A stretch of 64,000 nucleotides of DNA from Monarcha castaneiventris obscurior (lineage: Eukaryota > Chordata > Aves > Passeriformes > Monarchidae): positions 14,871,501-14,935,500 of the forward strand of contig JAMPIT010000258.1 of NCBI GenBank assembly GCA_026261815.1, written 5' to 3'. How positions within the stretch are numbered: the stretch's first letter is position 1; each line of letters opens with the position of its first letter. Shown piece after piece: positions 1-11,600 of this stretch. The position numbers were made by a program, and so were the translations under genes. Under the pieces are notes generated by a model. It searched no databases. It worked only from the letters and a program-made list of their open reading frames with translations, and had not been told where the DNA came from.

Positions 1-548
1 CTTTTCCTGAAGATCAAAATTCAATGAAGGAGCAGTAGAGTCATGTACAGGTAAAGATGAGGATGATTGTGATGATGATGACATTTTGATTTAATGCTGT
101 ATAACAAGACAGTACATGTTAACAGATATTGGTGTTCCGTGAATCAGTAACTGAAGCGTTACTGGCATCCCAGGTTGTTCCCACTACAATGGGATTACTG
201 GACTGGACCTAGTAAACCCGTCACAGCAGAGATGTAACACAGCTAAGGCAGCTGAAATCTTCCACAAGAATTCACAACTTGCAAATGCTTAGGCAGCACT
301 GAATTCACAAATTTGATGCACAGAAAAGAAGTCCTTCCACAGCAGAAAACTGAATACACACGAAGGACAGAGTAAAGCACGCAGCTGCTATTTCTCACTT
401 CCTCGCTCCCCAGCACAGAGGGGGAGGCTCAGGGGCACAGGTCACTCAACGGCAGCCCTCACTCCGGGCTCACACTCGGGCTCTCAGCTCATCAAACCCC
501 ACTGCGCTCGCTGCTTGCAGCTCCTGCCCCTGGGGTGTCCCGCGGGTC
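1..548. other. Unassigned left flank
   Basis: I see no gene I can name here. The first 400 bases are moderately AT-rich with a short GATGAT-type run near 57-82. From about 400 the base composition rises towards the GC-rich minisatellite. A short open stretch at 3-38 ends in TAG and is followed by a GT at 51, but it is too short to call an exon. Confidence 0.5.
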
Positions 549-956
549 ACCACCGTCAGCACCGCTCCTGTGGGGCAGCGCCCCTCAGCACCGCTCCTGT
601 GGAGCAGTGTCCCCTCAGCACCTTTCCTGTGGGGCAGTGTCCCCTCAGCACCGCTCCTGTGGGGCAGTGTCCCCTCAGCACCGCTCCTGTGGGGCAGTGC
701 CCTCAGCCCTCCTGTGGGGCAGTGTCCCCTCAGCACCGCTCCTGTGGGGCAGTGTCCCCTCAGCCCGCTCCTGTGGGCAGTGTCGCAGTGTCCCCTCAGC
801 ACCGCTCCTGTGGGGCAGTGACCCTCAGCACCGCTCCTGTGGGGCAGTGTCCCCTCAGCACCGCTCCTGTGGGGCAGTGCCCCTCAGCCCCGCTCCTGTG
901 GGGCAGTGCCCCTCAGCACCGCTCCTGTGGGGCAGTGACCCTCAGCACCGCTCCCT
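549..956. repeat. GC-rich minisatellite, ~30-bp unit, about 14 copies
   Basis: The unit reads roughly CCCCTCAGCACCGCTCCTGT followed by GGGGCAGTG and one variable base. About fourteen copies follow each other. Most are 29-30 bp. One copy (around 700-720) is shortened and one (around 760-790) is partly duplicated internally. Because 30 is a multiple of three and the unit has no stop in several frames, the block creates long open frames on both strands (for example 515-1342 and 535-1308 on +, 470-802 and 884-1195 on -). These translate into decapeptide repeats and should not be taken as genes. Confidence 0.95.
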
Positions 957-1200
957 CTGGTGCCCACCTGCGCCCGCCGCCGCTCGCCGCCGGGACCCGT
1001 TGCCGGAGGAACGCGCCGCTGCCGTTGCCGTTGTCGTTGTCGTTGCCGTTGCCGCTGCCGTTGCCGAGGCCGTGCCGGTCCCTCTCGGGGCGGGGGGAGG
1101 CCGCGCTGCCCTCCCCGGGCCGGCCTTGCCCGCCGCTCCCCGCGAGCACCCACTGCCCCCGCCGAGAGAGCGAGGGGCGTGCGGGTGGGATGCAAAGGTG
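930..1200. promoter_or_regulatory. Orphan CpG-rich block
   Basis: This stretch is GC-rich with many CpG dinucleotides, unlike the AT-rich DNA from 1210 onward. It lies about 7.4 kb upstream of the SH3GLB1 island. I could not match any adjacent exon to a known protein on either strand. It could be the promoter of a gene or long noncoding RNA outside or inside the window, or only GC-rich tandem-repeat DNA. Seen: composition and repeats. Inferred: any regulatory role. Confidence 0.35.
1012..1068. repeat. Imperfect GCCGTT hexanucleotide tract
   Basis: About nine hexamers of the form GCCGTT, with GTCGTT and GCCGCT variants, lie directly after the minisatellite. In one frame they read as alternating Ala/Val and in another as Cys/Arg. 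The tract sits in a CpG-dense block. Confidence 0.9.
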
Positions 1201-1209
1201 CCTCAAAAA

Positions 1210-4200
1210 GCGGCTGTGCCCCTTACTCGCGCACCCAGGAGGCTACTGTCAGACCCAGATGGACAAAAAACCTGGAGACCTCTGGGGAGCTTTAGATGCT
1301 CCAGCTGATTTCTTTCTGGGTGTTTCCATAAATTTAATTTAATTTTTTTATTTTTCTGGGTTTAAACACTCATGTAAGTCTTCCTGTAACTTGCCCGTAT
1401 GTGAAGCTGTTTTGGCAATACAGTGTCAAACACTGTAGAAAAGCTGCATATTTTTAAATATCCACGTTCAGATGAGGTGGCAATTCATAGAATATCTGAG
1501 ACACTGCAACAGACGTATAGAAAGATCATTTAGATGTACGGAAAGATCACTTTCAGATAATTAATTGTGCAAAACTGAGTGATCATGTGATACAAACATG
1601 ATCATTTGTACAGGTACATATGTAGATATGTACATAGACATGCTCATACACAACTATAATTTGCACATTTTGTTTAAAAAATCATACTGATAGAAATGTT
1701 ACTTTTTAATATGCTGAGTAAATATCAGCATCAGCAACTTGCATTAAAAAAAAAATCTTCACAGAAATAATCAAAATAAAAATCAAACATATTATTTGGC
1801 TTCCTTTGTAAACATGCCAGTGTGTATTTTCTTCTATTGCTGGCAATGGAATTTCAGAGAGCAGTTATTCACTTTATACACTCTTTGGAGAATATTACCT
1901 AGACAGACATGTGTGCCTGGTAATAAAAATCAAAGGCTAAATTTCAACCTTTCAAATTCAAGGAGATATGAAATCACTCCATTATCCATTCTGGAGTGAG
2001 TGCCTGATTGTACCTGAATTCCAAAGGAGATTTTGTCTTTGCATGTTCAAAAGGCCTAAGGCTTTGTTCTCTATAGGGCCCACAGCCTTGAATTGAGAAT
2101 TCATGATTTCTGACAGACCTTTGCTTCAGCACCACAGTTATGAGCTGTGGCCTTGGTGCCCCATAGTCACCTTAGACAAAATTCTTAGTTTTAGCTTCCT
2201 AGAACTTGCTATAAGATTGGCTTGTTTTAAAAAGAAAGCAATAAATTTTTGCAATTTTCTAAAAATCTGGTCATAGTTTATAAAATAAAGCAAGCACTAT
2301 TCAGCAGTGAGGTCTAATTAGCATGATAATTAGCATTGCACTCTGTACCTCCTAAACAAAGAATGAATTACAAGTTTCAGTCCTCAAAAGCACATTTTAA
2401 TGACAGTGGCACAATCCACAGAGTGGAAAATAATTAAAGGATATAGGACACACAGTTCCACAATGACATAATTACAACCCTTATTAAAAGAGATGTGCTT
2501 GAGAGAAGCTTCTTTAGATGCTACAGGAACACTGCTGAGTGTTTGTCACAGTTCATGACTTCATCTGCTCTAAAGGTATAATTGAACCTTTCATTTCCAT
2601 GTCAGAAATTCATGACTCCAGTGTGTTTCTTTGTTCATTGTTTAATTTTGGCAATAGCCTGCTATTGCAAAAGCTGCAGATTTGCTGTGACCCTCTTCAT
2701 ACACTGTTCCTTCCCCATCCTTGTATGCACTGCTTGGTGCATACAAGATTGACCAGATTTAATTTCTCCAGCAATTTTTAGACATTCACTGCCTTACAAA
2801 GAAGCGGATATCCAGCAGAGACAAAATATTGTGTTTTCAGATCTAAAATTTCATTTTCCCAAGCAATAATCAATGTTGTAATTTCAGTTCATATTGAAAC
2901 CAGAATAGCTGTCACATTTTAGAGGAGAAAGACTCCTTTGGATAAAAGAGTCAGAGGTGAAACTTTATTTGCTAGTACCAGTTCCCTCTAATTGCTTTTA
3001 GGTCAGTGAATGTCCTTTCATTCAGAAATATCTCTTTTTGTTTGCTTCTGGTAAGTCTTCTTATTCCAGAAAGGAGTTCTGCTGCATACAAATTCTTTGA
3101 TAGGAACTACATCAGACAATCAGAATAAATAGGTTGCATCATTGTTCCTGTAACTATTTCCCAGAGTCATGTAAAAATACGACAGACCTTACATAGACAA
3201 TTCCCGCGATCCAAGACAACTCACCCATTACTCCGGGACACACAGTCCTACCTGCCTAGAGATCAGGGCTGCAGTAGTCTATTGTGTAGCGGCACTGACA
3301 TCTAGTGGGCTCCAACTACACTTCCAGTTTTGCCAAATGTTCCAAAAATCCATCACAGCATCTCTTTTCGAGATGCTCTGACCTTGATATAAATGCACAT
3401 TTATAAATATGAAAAGTTGGAGGTTGAATTTAGTGATTAAGGCTGACTCTTACTATGGTAGAACGAGGAAGATTTGATTTAATCAGGAGTTCATGTTCAC
3501 TGAGCTCTGTCCATAGTAAAAGCTCTGAAGAAGTCAGTTCAAGTAATGCAGGATTGAGCACTTCACAAAACACCTCTACAAAAGACAGACAAAATTTGCT
3601 CTGTCATGCTTTCTGACAAGCAGGTGTAAAATGACAGGGTAAGGCTTTGATTTCCATTATTATGTTTACATGTATACATGTATACATACATATGTATGTT
3701 CAAAAGCTCTGCGTGCTGCAGTCCCAGTTGCCAGTACAACTGCCACATGCCAGCTCAAGCTAGCTAGAAAAGATGTGATAGTGGATGTCAAAACCATAAA
3801 AGCTGTGTTCCTCAATATGGTCTTCCCAATGTTCTTAAAATAATTTCAGCTTCCAGCTTCCTACATAGACTTCATGATGTTCCATGAAGAGGTGAGTTTA
3901 ATTGTTCCTATGCCACATGTGCGGAAACTGTAGTACTATGTGATGAAACTACTTTCTCACGGTCACTATTAGGGAAGTGGTAAAGATGCAAATGTATCTC
4001 CAGTTATTAAACTATCATTGCACAATCAAAGGAAGAACCCCAAAAAATATATTTGTATTTCCACAGGGGCCAGTTCCTCCAAGTGTAAGATAGCCAACTT
4101 CTTCTAAGATAGACAGCTGGTGTGTGGGACTAAATTATTATCCTTCCTACTCCAGGAAGTATGATACTCAAAGGACAAAGACCATGAAAACAACACATGA

Positions 4201-7200
4201 TATACCTAGTCCAGTTCCCTGAAATTTCAGGACATTTGCCTACTGAACGTTTTGCCAGTTGCTGCATGCAGTCCTAGTACAACTCCAGTTGGAGTGTTTA
4301 GGGGAAGCGCAGCAGCAGCTGCCACAAGGACCACTGAAAGGGTGCACTGATGTGAAAAGGAGCATTAATTCTCCGTCAGATCTCTGTAGTTACTGAGCGG
4401 AAGTGTGCTGTTGAGAACAGCTGCTTTCTGCTTCTGTCAAATCCAGTCCCCATATTTTTCATGAAAGCCTGATTGTACACAGGCCAGGCAGCTGGCACTA
4501 CTGATTTTATAATCTTTGCCTGGTTATTATCAAGCTAAGCTTACAGTTGTTAATGTTGGCAAAGAATCTACAGACTCACACACAAATTCCCTTACCTATT
4601 TTAGTAAAACAACTTTTGGTTATTAAATAGAGATCCTAGTCCTTTGTATATGTCTTTTCAATACATCAATAAATGGTAAATCAAATTTACACACGTTTAT
4701 CTGGAAAACCTGGTTCCAGGATTGCTACATTCTTCAAAGTATTACCTGGAATTCTGCCGGGTTGTGATGACTAATACATTGCCAGAATGTATTGCCTCTT
4801 AATTTCCCATTGTTAAACTGCATTAAATGATTACATAAATATGTTAAGTATTAAGAAAAAATGTATTATGGAAATATATGCTGCAGTTACATAATCATGA
4901 GTGGGAAGAGAAGTGGTGTATATACACACAGTGACACAAGACATGACCCATAAACCTCAGTGTATTACAGAATTAAATAGGTATGAATTCCAACATGGGC
5001 ACTACATTATTGGGATTAGATGTGTTACCAGAGTGTGTCTGTTTCATTTACAGTGTTTTCACAGCCTATAAACTGACTTCTGAAGGCATTTCTGGGATTG
5101 TGTTTTTCAAATCTTTGACTCCAAAGCCTTTGGTTGAAACATTATCTTCCCATACTGTCAGAAAGCAGTACTGGGAATCAACTGAGAATCATTTCAGTTA
5201 TAAGCTATTATTCTTTACATAAAAATATTTTATTTGAATTATACTATAAACCTTTATATTAATATAATTTTGGTTGGTTGTTTGGTTGGTTTGGATTTTC
5301 CATATAAATTCTATTTCTACCCATAGGAAGGGATGTTTCAGGGTCTGTTTATATCCACCAGTACAATGCTACAAAAGGTTCTTTCTTCTTTTGGGGTATG
5401 TTACAAGAAAGGATGAAGATCAGACAGTAGGCAAAGTATGGCATTCACCACACCTTCTGGTACAATGCCACCCACCCTCTTCCTAATTCTCAGAGTCTGG
5501 GCACATGGCAGGCTTTAATTTCTTTTTCAGCCTGAGACAATCCTTGAGCCTGACAATCTTATGGCTCCAGTACTTTTACTAGTGACCATCCCTGCTGTCT
5601 GGCCCACCTCTTGAGGACAGCTACTGTTTGATACTGTTCTTTCAACACAGCTCCTCAACCCTTTCAACTGATTTTATCAGAATGCATTGATGTGTATCTC
5701 TACACACTATGCATGCCTTGAATTTACCTTCAGCACTCCCAGAGTCAGTATCCAGCTTGTAACTAAGCCTGTGTGCTAAGGTTTGGCTTTCCTTACCTGA
5801 GCCAGATATATCAGTTTATCCCAAGCCCAAAACCCAGACAATGCTTTTGGCTCTGAATAGTAGCTGTAGAGAGGGACCTGATTTCCTACCAGAGCCAGGT
5901 ATTGAAGCTTCCAATAAAGACAGGGCAGACAGCCTGCATGTAGTAATTTCCTAAAATGGCAACAGCAATCTCCAAAATTCAGCTGTTAACACCTTCTAGA
6001 ATGCCAAAAATATTTCCAGAGTTTGTCCTGAACAGTATGTAATAGGCCTACAGCATGCAGAGAAAGGGAATGTCAAGAAAGGGAGAAACTCAGTAGTGTT
6101 TTAAGAGTAGTAGAATACTGTGGAATTTAGAAAACATGGAGTTCCAGGTTGTGATCCATTAAATGAATTTATTTATACATTAAAGTACAAAATGGGAAAA
6201 ACATTATTTGAACTAGAGTTTTACATTAAGTAAATAACCATGCAGTAGAACAGATCTTCCTCTTGAATAAGTGTAGTAATCACTAGCTGAAGAGTTATTT
6301 TCTCTCTCTCACTCACATTGACCACTAAACATTCATGAAAAGAGGAAGGATGTTAAAAGTAAGAACTGAAACACCAGATCCAGTGCCCCATCATATGCCA
6401 AGCAGCCCATCTGCTAGTGGTGGAAGTACTGGCTACGTAAGGCATTTTCCTAAGAAGTAGTACTACTCTGTTTGGGGCTCCTCAGGAAAGGAGTAACAAA
6501 AAGTAGGTTTTCAATATCCTACAAGATCACTCTAACCCATGGGGGTTAAAGGGGAGTCTTGTTCCTCTTCCATCCAGCCATTTTCTGAAGGAAAAGCAGT
6601 GCCAAGGATGTCAGACAATGTAACAGAAAGCAGCACTTTGCTCTCTGGCAGGCAAGGCTCACATGCCAGGGGCAGCAGCAGGTTGCAAGCTTCAGGGAGG
6701 AACTAACAGTATTTTGATTTGGGAAGAGTTAAGAATGACTTGAAGGTTGTCCATTCCAGCCTGAACATACTACACATCCAGGGCTTTACTGGGGAACATC
6801 GCAGCTGAGGTAGTGCTTCTGCTACAAGCTCAGGCACCACTGCTTTCAGTTGTTGGGCGTCTCTTCTTGTGGAACTCCATCAACAGGAACTGCTGGAACT
6901 TAGTGCCAGTGGAAGTTATGAAGTGAAATAGTTGCTTCTGTAGATTCAAATTTAAAATTTTTGACGGTGATGTCTTTTCACATATGCTAAATTGGTATCA
7001 CAATAAACTGTAATCAGCACTTACATTACTATAATCAGCTTTTATCAGGCCATATAGTACTGAGCATTGAAAGAGAGACTCGTGGGACTTCTATATACCA
7101 GTAACACTAATTTTATGAAATGGAAACAAACTTGCCATATAGCTTTTATATGCAAACACTTACACCGATGTATAAGCAAGACAATACAAGCTGAAAAAGG

Positions 7201-7800
7201 TAAAATCATTTGAGAAAAGGAAACACACACAATACCTTTCAGGCCCTGTTCGTATCAGGATAAAAGCTACAATAGGAACTTTACACAGCCTGGGGTTTGT
7301 TTTGGTTTTAATTCCTGGAATCTGACCGGCATGTAAGCAAGATCGCTTTAATTGTTAGTTATTTCCCTTCACTGGAATTCACTTCTTGTCATAATGCCAT
7401 AGGATTTCCTCTGACTTTATCAAATTCAACCACACATTACATACTATTTGGATTGTGAAATAAATTACTTTACTGAATGACCAGGATAATTTTCAAGCTG
7501 GGTATATTAAGTTGTTGCCAATGATGCCACAATGTAAATGTTTCCTGGCCATGTCAAAGGTCCTTTCTTCTTGAACATTCAAAAATCATGATGAGAGATG
7601 TTAAAATAATGGAAATTACTAAAAGTAAGAGACTATTTTCTCCTAATTTGCTTGATTACTGCTATTGAGTTTTGCTAAAGGTTTTCAAAAGCTCTCTTTT
7701 GTGATGTTTTGGTGCTATCGCCTAGTTGCATCTCAGTAGATGTTTATCCAAACATCTTTTAATAAACAGCCTTTTTTTCTGAACGACTTCTTAAAAATTC
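1210..7800. other. Gene-free AT-rich intergenic DNA upstream of SH3GLB1
   Basis: No exon, RNA gene or intact mobile element is recognisable. Small landmarks are a palindromic TACATGTATACA-type run near 3668-3700, a TTGG-rich run near 5272-5295 and a CTCF-like motif at 3296-3308. Open frames in this stretch are 60-80 codons with no protein-like composition and look like chance. Confidence 0.7.
3296..3308 (-). promoter_or_regulatory. CTCF-like motif
   Basis: On the - strand the bases read CCACTAGATGTCA. This matches the core CCASYAGRKGGCR at 12 of 13 positions, with one G-to-T difference. It stands in a short CpG-containing patch (about 3200-3310) inside AT-rich DNA. A motif match alone is weak evidence of binding. 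Confidence 0.3.
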
Positions 7801-8242
7801 ATCCCCAGCTTACATTTCGACGGTCTATCTGAAAACTGTTTTTTGTGAGGACAAGGTTTGACTTACAAAACTCAGGACACAAGAAACGGGAGCGGGACTT
7901 GTCCTCCCATAGCCGCGTCCGAGGGGGCCAGCCCGGGCCGCTGTCCCTGGGAGCGGCGGGATTTTCACTCGTGGAGCGCGGACAGACGCGCCCGTGGGGT
8001 CACCTCGGCCCGCCCGAGGGCACTCTGCCTGTGCCGCCCACCCTGCCAGCGAGTCTTTACGGCAAAGGCCGCGGCCGGCTCCGAGAGTCTCCCTCGCCCA
8101 GGGCTGGCGGGCGGGCTGACCCAGCCCCGAAACAGCCGCAGCCTTGGGGCCGCCAACAACACCCTGGGCTGCCCGGGACGAAGATTCTGGCGGGCCACCA
8201 GGGCAAACCCTCCCATGCCACCCCGGCCGCCGTCCCCTCAGC

Positions 8243-8407
8243 GCGGGGCGGAGCGGGGCTGGGGCGGGGCGAAGCGGGGCCGGGGCGAAGCGGGGCCGGG
8301 GCGGAGCGGGGCCGGGGCGGGGCGGAGCGGAGCGGGGCCGGGGCGGAGCGGAGCTGAGCCGGGGCAGAGCGGGACTGGGGCGGGGCGGAGCGGAGCGGGC
8401 GGGGCGG
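8243..8407 (+). repeat. Imperfect GGGGC/GGAGC repeat with GC boxes and G-quadruplex potential
   Basis: About 165 bp are built from pentamers GGGGC, GGAGC and GAAGC in loose 10-15-bp periodicity. It contains several GGGGCGGGGC-type Sp1 boxes (for example 8261-8270). Runs of four G separated by short loops occur throughout on the sense strand. The block lies about 170-340 bp upstream of the start codon, where it may act as a proximal promoter element. Confidence 0.85.
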
Positions 8408-8462
8408 CCGGCGTTGCCGCTCACCCGGCCGATCCGGGCCCTGGGCTGACGCCGCGGCCCCG

Positions 8463-8467
8463 CCAAT
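8463..8467 (+). promoter_or_regulatory. SH3GLB1: CCAAT box
   Basis: CGCCAATCCG fits the NF-Y consensus around CCAAT. It lies 112 bp upstream of the start codon, just after the GC boxes. The placement is typical of a TATA-less CpG-island promoter. Confidence 0.5.
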
Positions 8468-8555
8468 CCGCTGCGGCCGGGCCGGGCCCGGCACCGCCCC
8501 CGGCGGCTCCCACAGGGACGGGCCGGAGCGGCCGCCGCCGCCGTGGGTGCCCGGG

Positions 8556-8564
8556 CTGAGTCAG
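8556..8564 (+). promoter_or_regulatory. SH3GLB1: Palindromic AP-1/MAF-type site CTGAGTCAG
   Basis: The nine bases form a perfect TGAGTCA-centred palindrome and are followed by CGCC. The site lies 15 bp before the start codon, so probably in the 5' UTR or right at the start region. It matches AP-1 and half of a MAF recognition element. Function is inferred from the motif only. Confidence 0.35.
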
Positions 8565-8578
8565 CGCCCCGGCCCAAG

Positions 8579-8650
8579 ATGAACATCATGGATTTCAATG
8601 TGAAGAAGCTGGCGGCTGACGCGGGCACCTTCCTGAGCCGCGCCGTGCAG
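8579..8650 (+). CDS. SH3GLB1: SH3GLB1 coding exon 1 (residues 1-24)
   Basis: Encodes the N-terminal amphipathic helix MNIMDFNVKKLAADAG and onward to AVQ, which inserts into membranes before the BAR domain. It ends in CAG and is followed by donor GTACGG. The codon phase after it is 0. A GTG-initiated extension upstream (from 8543) is open but not part of the family N-terminus, so the ATG at 8579 is chosen. A second in-frame ATG is codon 4. Confidence 0.97.
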
Positions 8651-11600
8651 GTACGGACCGCCCGCCTCTGCTGGGGCCTCGCCGGGACGGGGTTCTGCCG
8701 GGGCGGCCCCAGCCGGGGACGCCCCAGCCGGAGCCGAGGCCGCGGGTGGCTCCGCTGGGCCGCCGGCGCTGGTGGGCCCGGCGCGGGGCGCTGGCCGGGG
8801 CGCTGGGCTCCGCCCCGGGGGCCGGGAGGGGCCGGGCCCGCCGCGGCCTCCCAGCTCAGGGGGAGCGCCGGGCCCGGCTGCGCCGGCGGGGGCGAGGCCG
8901 GAGCGCTGGCCGGGCTGGGCGGTGATGGGCTGCTGCGAGCTGCGCCCTCCAGCCGGCCCCTTCGGCCGCGGGCTGGGCCGGCCCGACGGTTCGCCAAGCC
9001 GGCTGCACAACAGCAGCCTCGGGGGACTGGCGGGGCTGAGACGGCCCAAGGTCAGACGGGCAGAGAGGGGAGAAGGCGCCAGCACTGGGGGGACGAGGTG
9101 CGCAGGCATCAGCTGCCGGGAGATACTGCCGGACTTTGTGCATGCAAAGGACAAAGGTGTGTCTCGCCTGAAATAAGCAGCTGGGTTTTACTGGCTGCTA
9201 GAAATGTGTCCTTATCAGCGGGATCAGTAAAAGTCGAGCTCGGATGTGACACCTGAAAGTCCGGAATGTGTCTGCTTACGCTTTTTGGTTTGTTTTACCT
9301 TTAGTATCGTTTTTAAGCATGTTTGATAGCCCATTGTTTGCGATTCGGTCTTCCCCTTTCTTCGCAGTAAGGGCACTAGAGCTGTCTTTTGTTCCTTTGC
9401 GCTTGTCTTGAGCCGTAATCCCCTTTCTTTAAATAATCGAACTTCAGCAGATCTCCTCTATGGAGATGGGCATCCAAGCAGTGCGTAGTAATCCACTTTG
9501 GTTTCTTACGAGTTCTCGCTGGGTCACAGTCAGGTTTGGGCCGTGATTAGCGTTGTTATCTGGTGTGATCAGTCTGATGTATTGCCCTAAATCTCAATAT
9601 TCAAGCAGAACCAGTGATCAGCAGCACAGCAGAGCTCTGAAAATGCAAACTCGTCAAAAAACATTGCTGTTCAAATTTAAATGAACTTAGAGCAGTCATT
9701 GTGGCTTCTCTTTGTGATGGAGGTATTTCCATGCTTCCCCCACTACTCCTGGCTTCTTTCAGGTCTACCTGCTTCCCAGACCGACTCTTCCTTTCCAGCC
9801 TCCGCTTTCTTTTTTCTTGTTGGACACGGGAGAAAAAAACGAGATGCAGTTTCACTCTTCATTATAAGATCTTGTGATGGGACCTTGTGATTTAATTTAA
9901 GTCTATATGTGAAATCATGGTCTTCACTAAGCAGTCTTCATACTGCTGAGATCATCTGTGGAAATATTAATAATTTTGTATGCAAATACTCTTGTCTGTA
10001 ATAGTAAAAAATAATTCCAGAACTATTTTTACTGTATTGTAATGAATCTGTACAAAGTTTTTGAGAACACCTGGCATAGTTTTAAAAGCCTTTTGAACAG
10101 TAGTAGTAGTACATCCATGAAAAAATTCCCTTCTTCCCTATATGGCATTTCTCATGAATGCAGTTTGCTTTTATGTAGAACTGCAAATGCCAGAAGCATT
10201 TTTCAAGATGTGCATGCTATCAAAGTTGGTTAATCTACATGTGAGGGAAATTAAAAAGAACTTGGACAGTGCAATTTACTTCTGTTGTATTCTGTTTCTT
10301 ACTGGCCACCAAAGAACTTGTTAAGAATGAAGTTGGATTGTCAGGATGTTTCCAGTCGTTTTAAGTTCCTAATTGGTAAATTTCTTAGAGACTTAATCGT
10401 AAGCCAGATTCTCCTGAAAATGCCTGACTTGGAACAACGTGCAGTCAAGGGATGAGATCATCCTTGTTGTGAGGAACTACTGCTCTGAAGAGAGGCAGGC
10501 AAAGCCCTCACTTCCGCCTTGGTTCCCTGATGTGAAACGTGTAGCTTCTCCCTGTCTGGGGCTGAAGAACAAACTGCTTATGGATTAGTAAGACTTGGCA
10601 TGAATTTTGTATCAAGTGAAATTAATTGTCTGATGGATTTATCTAGCTAAATGAAATTATATTGTACTTCATGGTCACTGAAATCACACCTTGAGCGAGA
10701 GCAGCAGAGGTCATCTTACTGTTTCTGTGAGGCATAACAGGATCAGTTATATGTAAACAGTTTATCAAACACTGATTTGTCCTATTCTAAAAAGTAAAAG
10801 ACCCCCCACCCCCAAAGATATGTATTTCACAACTTCCCAAGAAAGTTTGCTTTAGCTTTTAATCCTTGTCTTTAGAAGCTTTCTTTAATGTCTCAATATA
10901 TTTTAAATCTTCTTACTGAAGTTTAAACTCCCTATTTTTGTCCTGTTTCCTCTGGACAGGACATTTTTTTCGAAGGTAGCTGCAGTGGGAATCTGTTTTG
11001 TCTTCAGGTTTTGCACTGGGAGAACTGACAAACAATTACCAAGTATACAAAATTGAAGTAATCTTTTAATTTTCGTTATTACCTCTGGACTTTCTTTCAT
11101 TTTGGTTTATGTTTTAAAACACACTGCAAAATTGGACAAAATGCTTCACATAAGAATTCTCAGTACCAGGTTGAGCAGAGGATTTTTTCATAATGTTAAT
11201 AAGTTATCTTTCTCATCTTGGTCTGATTAATATCCTCTTGCCCCTTTTTTTACCTGATAGTATGGGTGTGTTGGTGGACTTAATACATTTCAAATTTGTC
11301 CTTAGGTTTTTAGTGATGAATGGGTAATGGTTATGTCTTTTAAAACATCATCTTCAAACTTATGTAAGTGACTGTTTTCAATTTGTCCTGGAAAATTATT
11401 TCTATGAACTGAGTATTTTTAACCTAACTTGCAGTTCACAGAAGAAAAGCTTGGTCAAGCAGAGAAGACTGAACTGGATGCTCATCTGGAGAACCTTCTC
11501 AGCAAAGCAGAATGCACTAAGTTGTGGACAGAAAAAATAATGAAGCAAACAGAAGTATTATTGCAGCCAAATCCAAGTAAGGAGCCCTTCAGATTTGTTT

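Larger units (their letters stand above)
7890..9120 (+). promoter_or_regulatory. SH3GLB1: CpG island covering SH3GLB1 promoter, exon 1 and start of intron 1
   Basis: The DNA switches sharply from AT-rich (up to about 7880) to very GC- and CpG-rich, and back again near 9120. The island surrounds the first coding exon at 8579-8650. This is the usual promoter type for a broadly expressed gene such as SH3GLB1. Long open frames on both strands here (for example 7825-8997 on -) come from the scarcity of stop codons in GC-rich DNA. No TATA box is evident. Transcription probably starts between the CCAAT box at 8463 and about 8550, but the exact site cannot be read. Confidence 0.85.

Noticed and set aside
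1..52. Short + strand open stretch ending in TAG near a GT
   Set aside because: About a dozen codons with no recognisable family. It cannot be told from chance at the window edge.
515..1342. 275-codon + frame and overlapping frames on both strands
   Set aside because: They are translations of the 30-bp minisatellite and hexamer tract. Several frames are open at once, as expected of a stop-free repeat.
7825..8997. 390-codon open frame on the - strand across the SH3GLB1 promoter
   Set aside because: It is Pro/Arg/Ala-rich, lies in a CpG island with few stop codons, overlaps exon 1 antisense and resembles no family.
8543..9256. 237-codon + frame containing the SH3GLB1 N-terminus
   Set aside because: Only codons 13-36 are the true exon 1. 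The upstream part depends on a GTG start and the downstream part reads through the splice donor at 8651 into intron.
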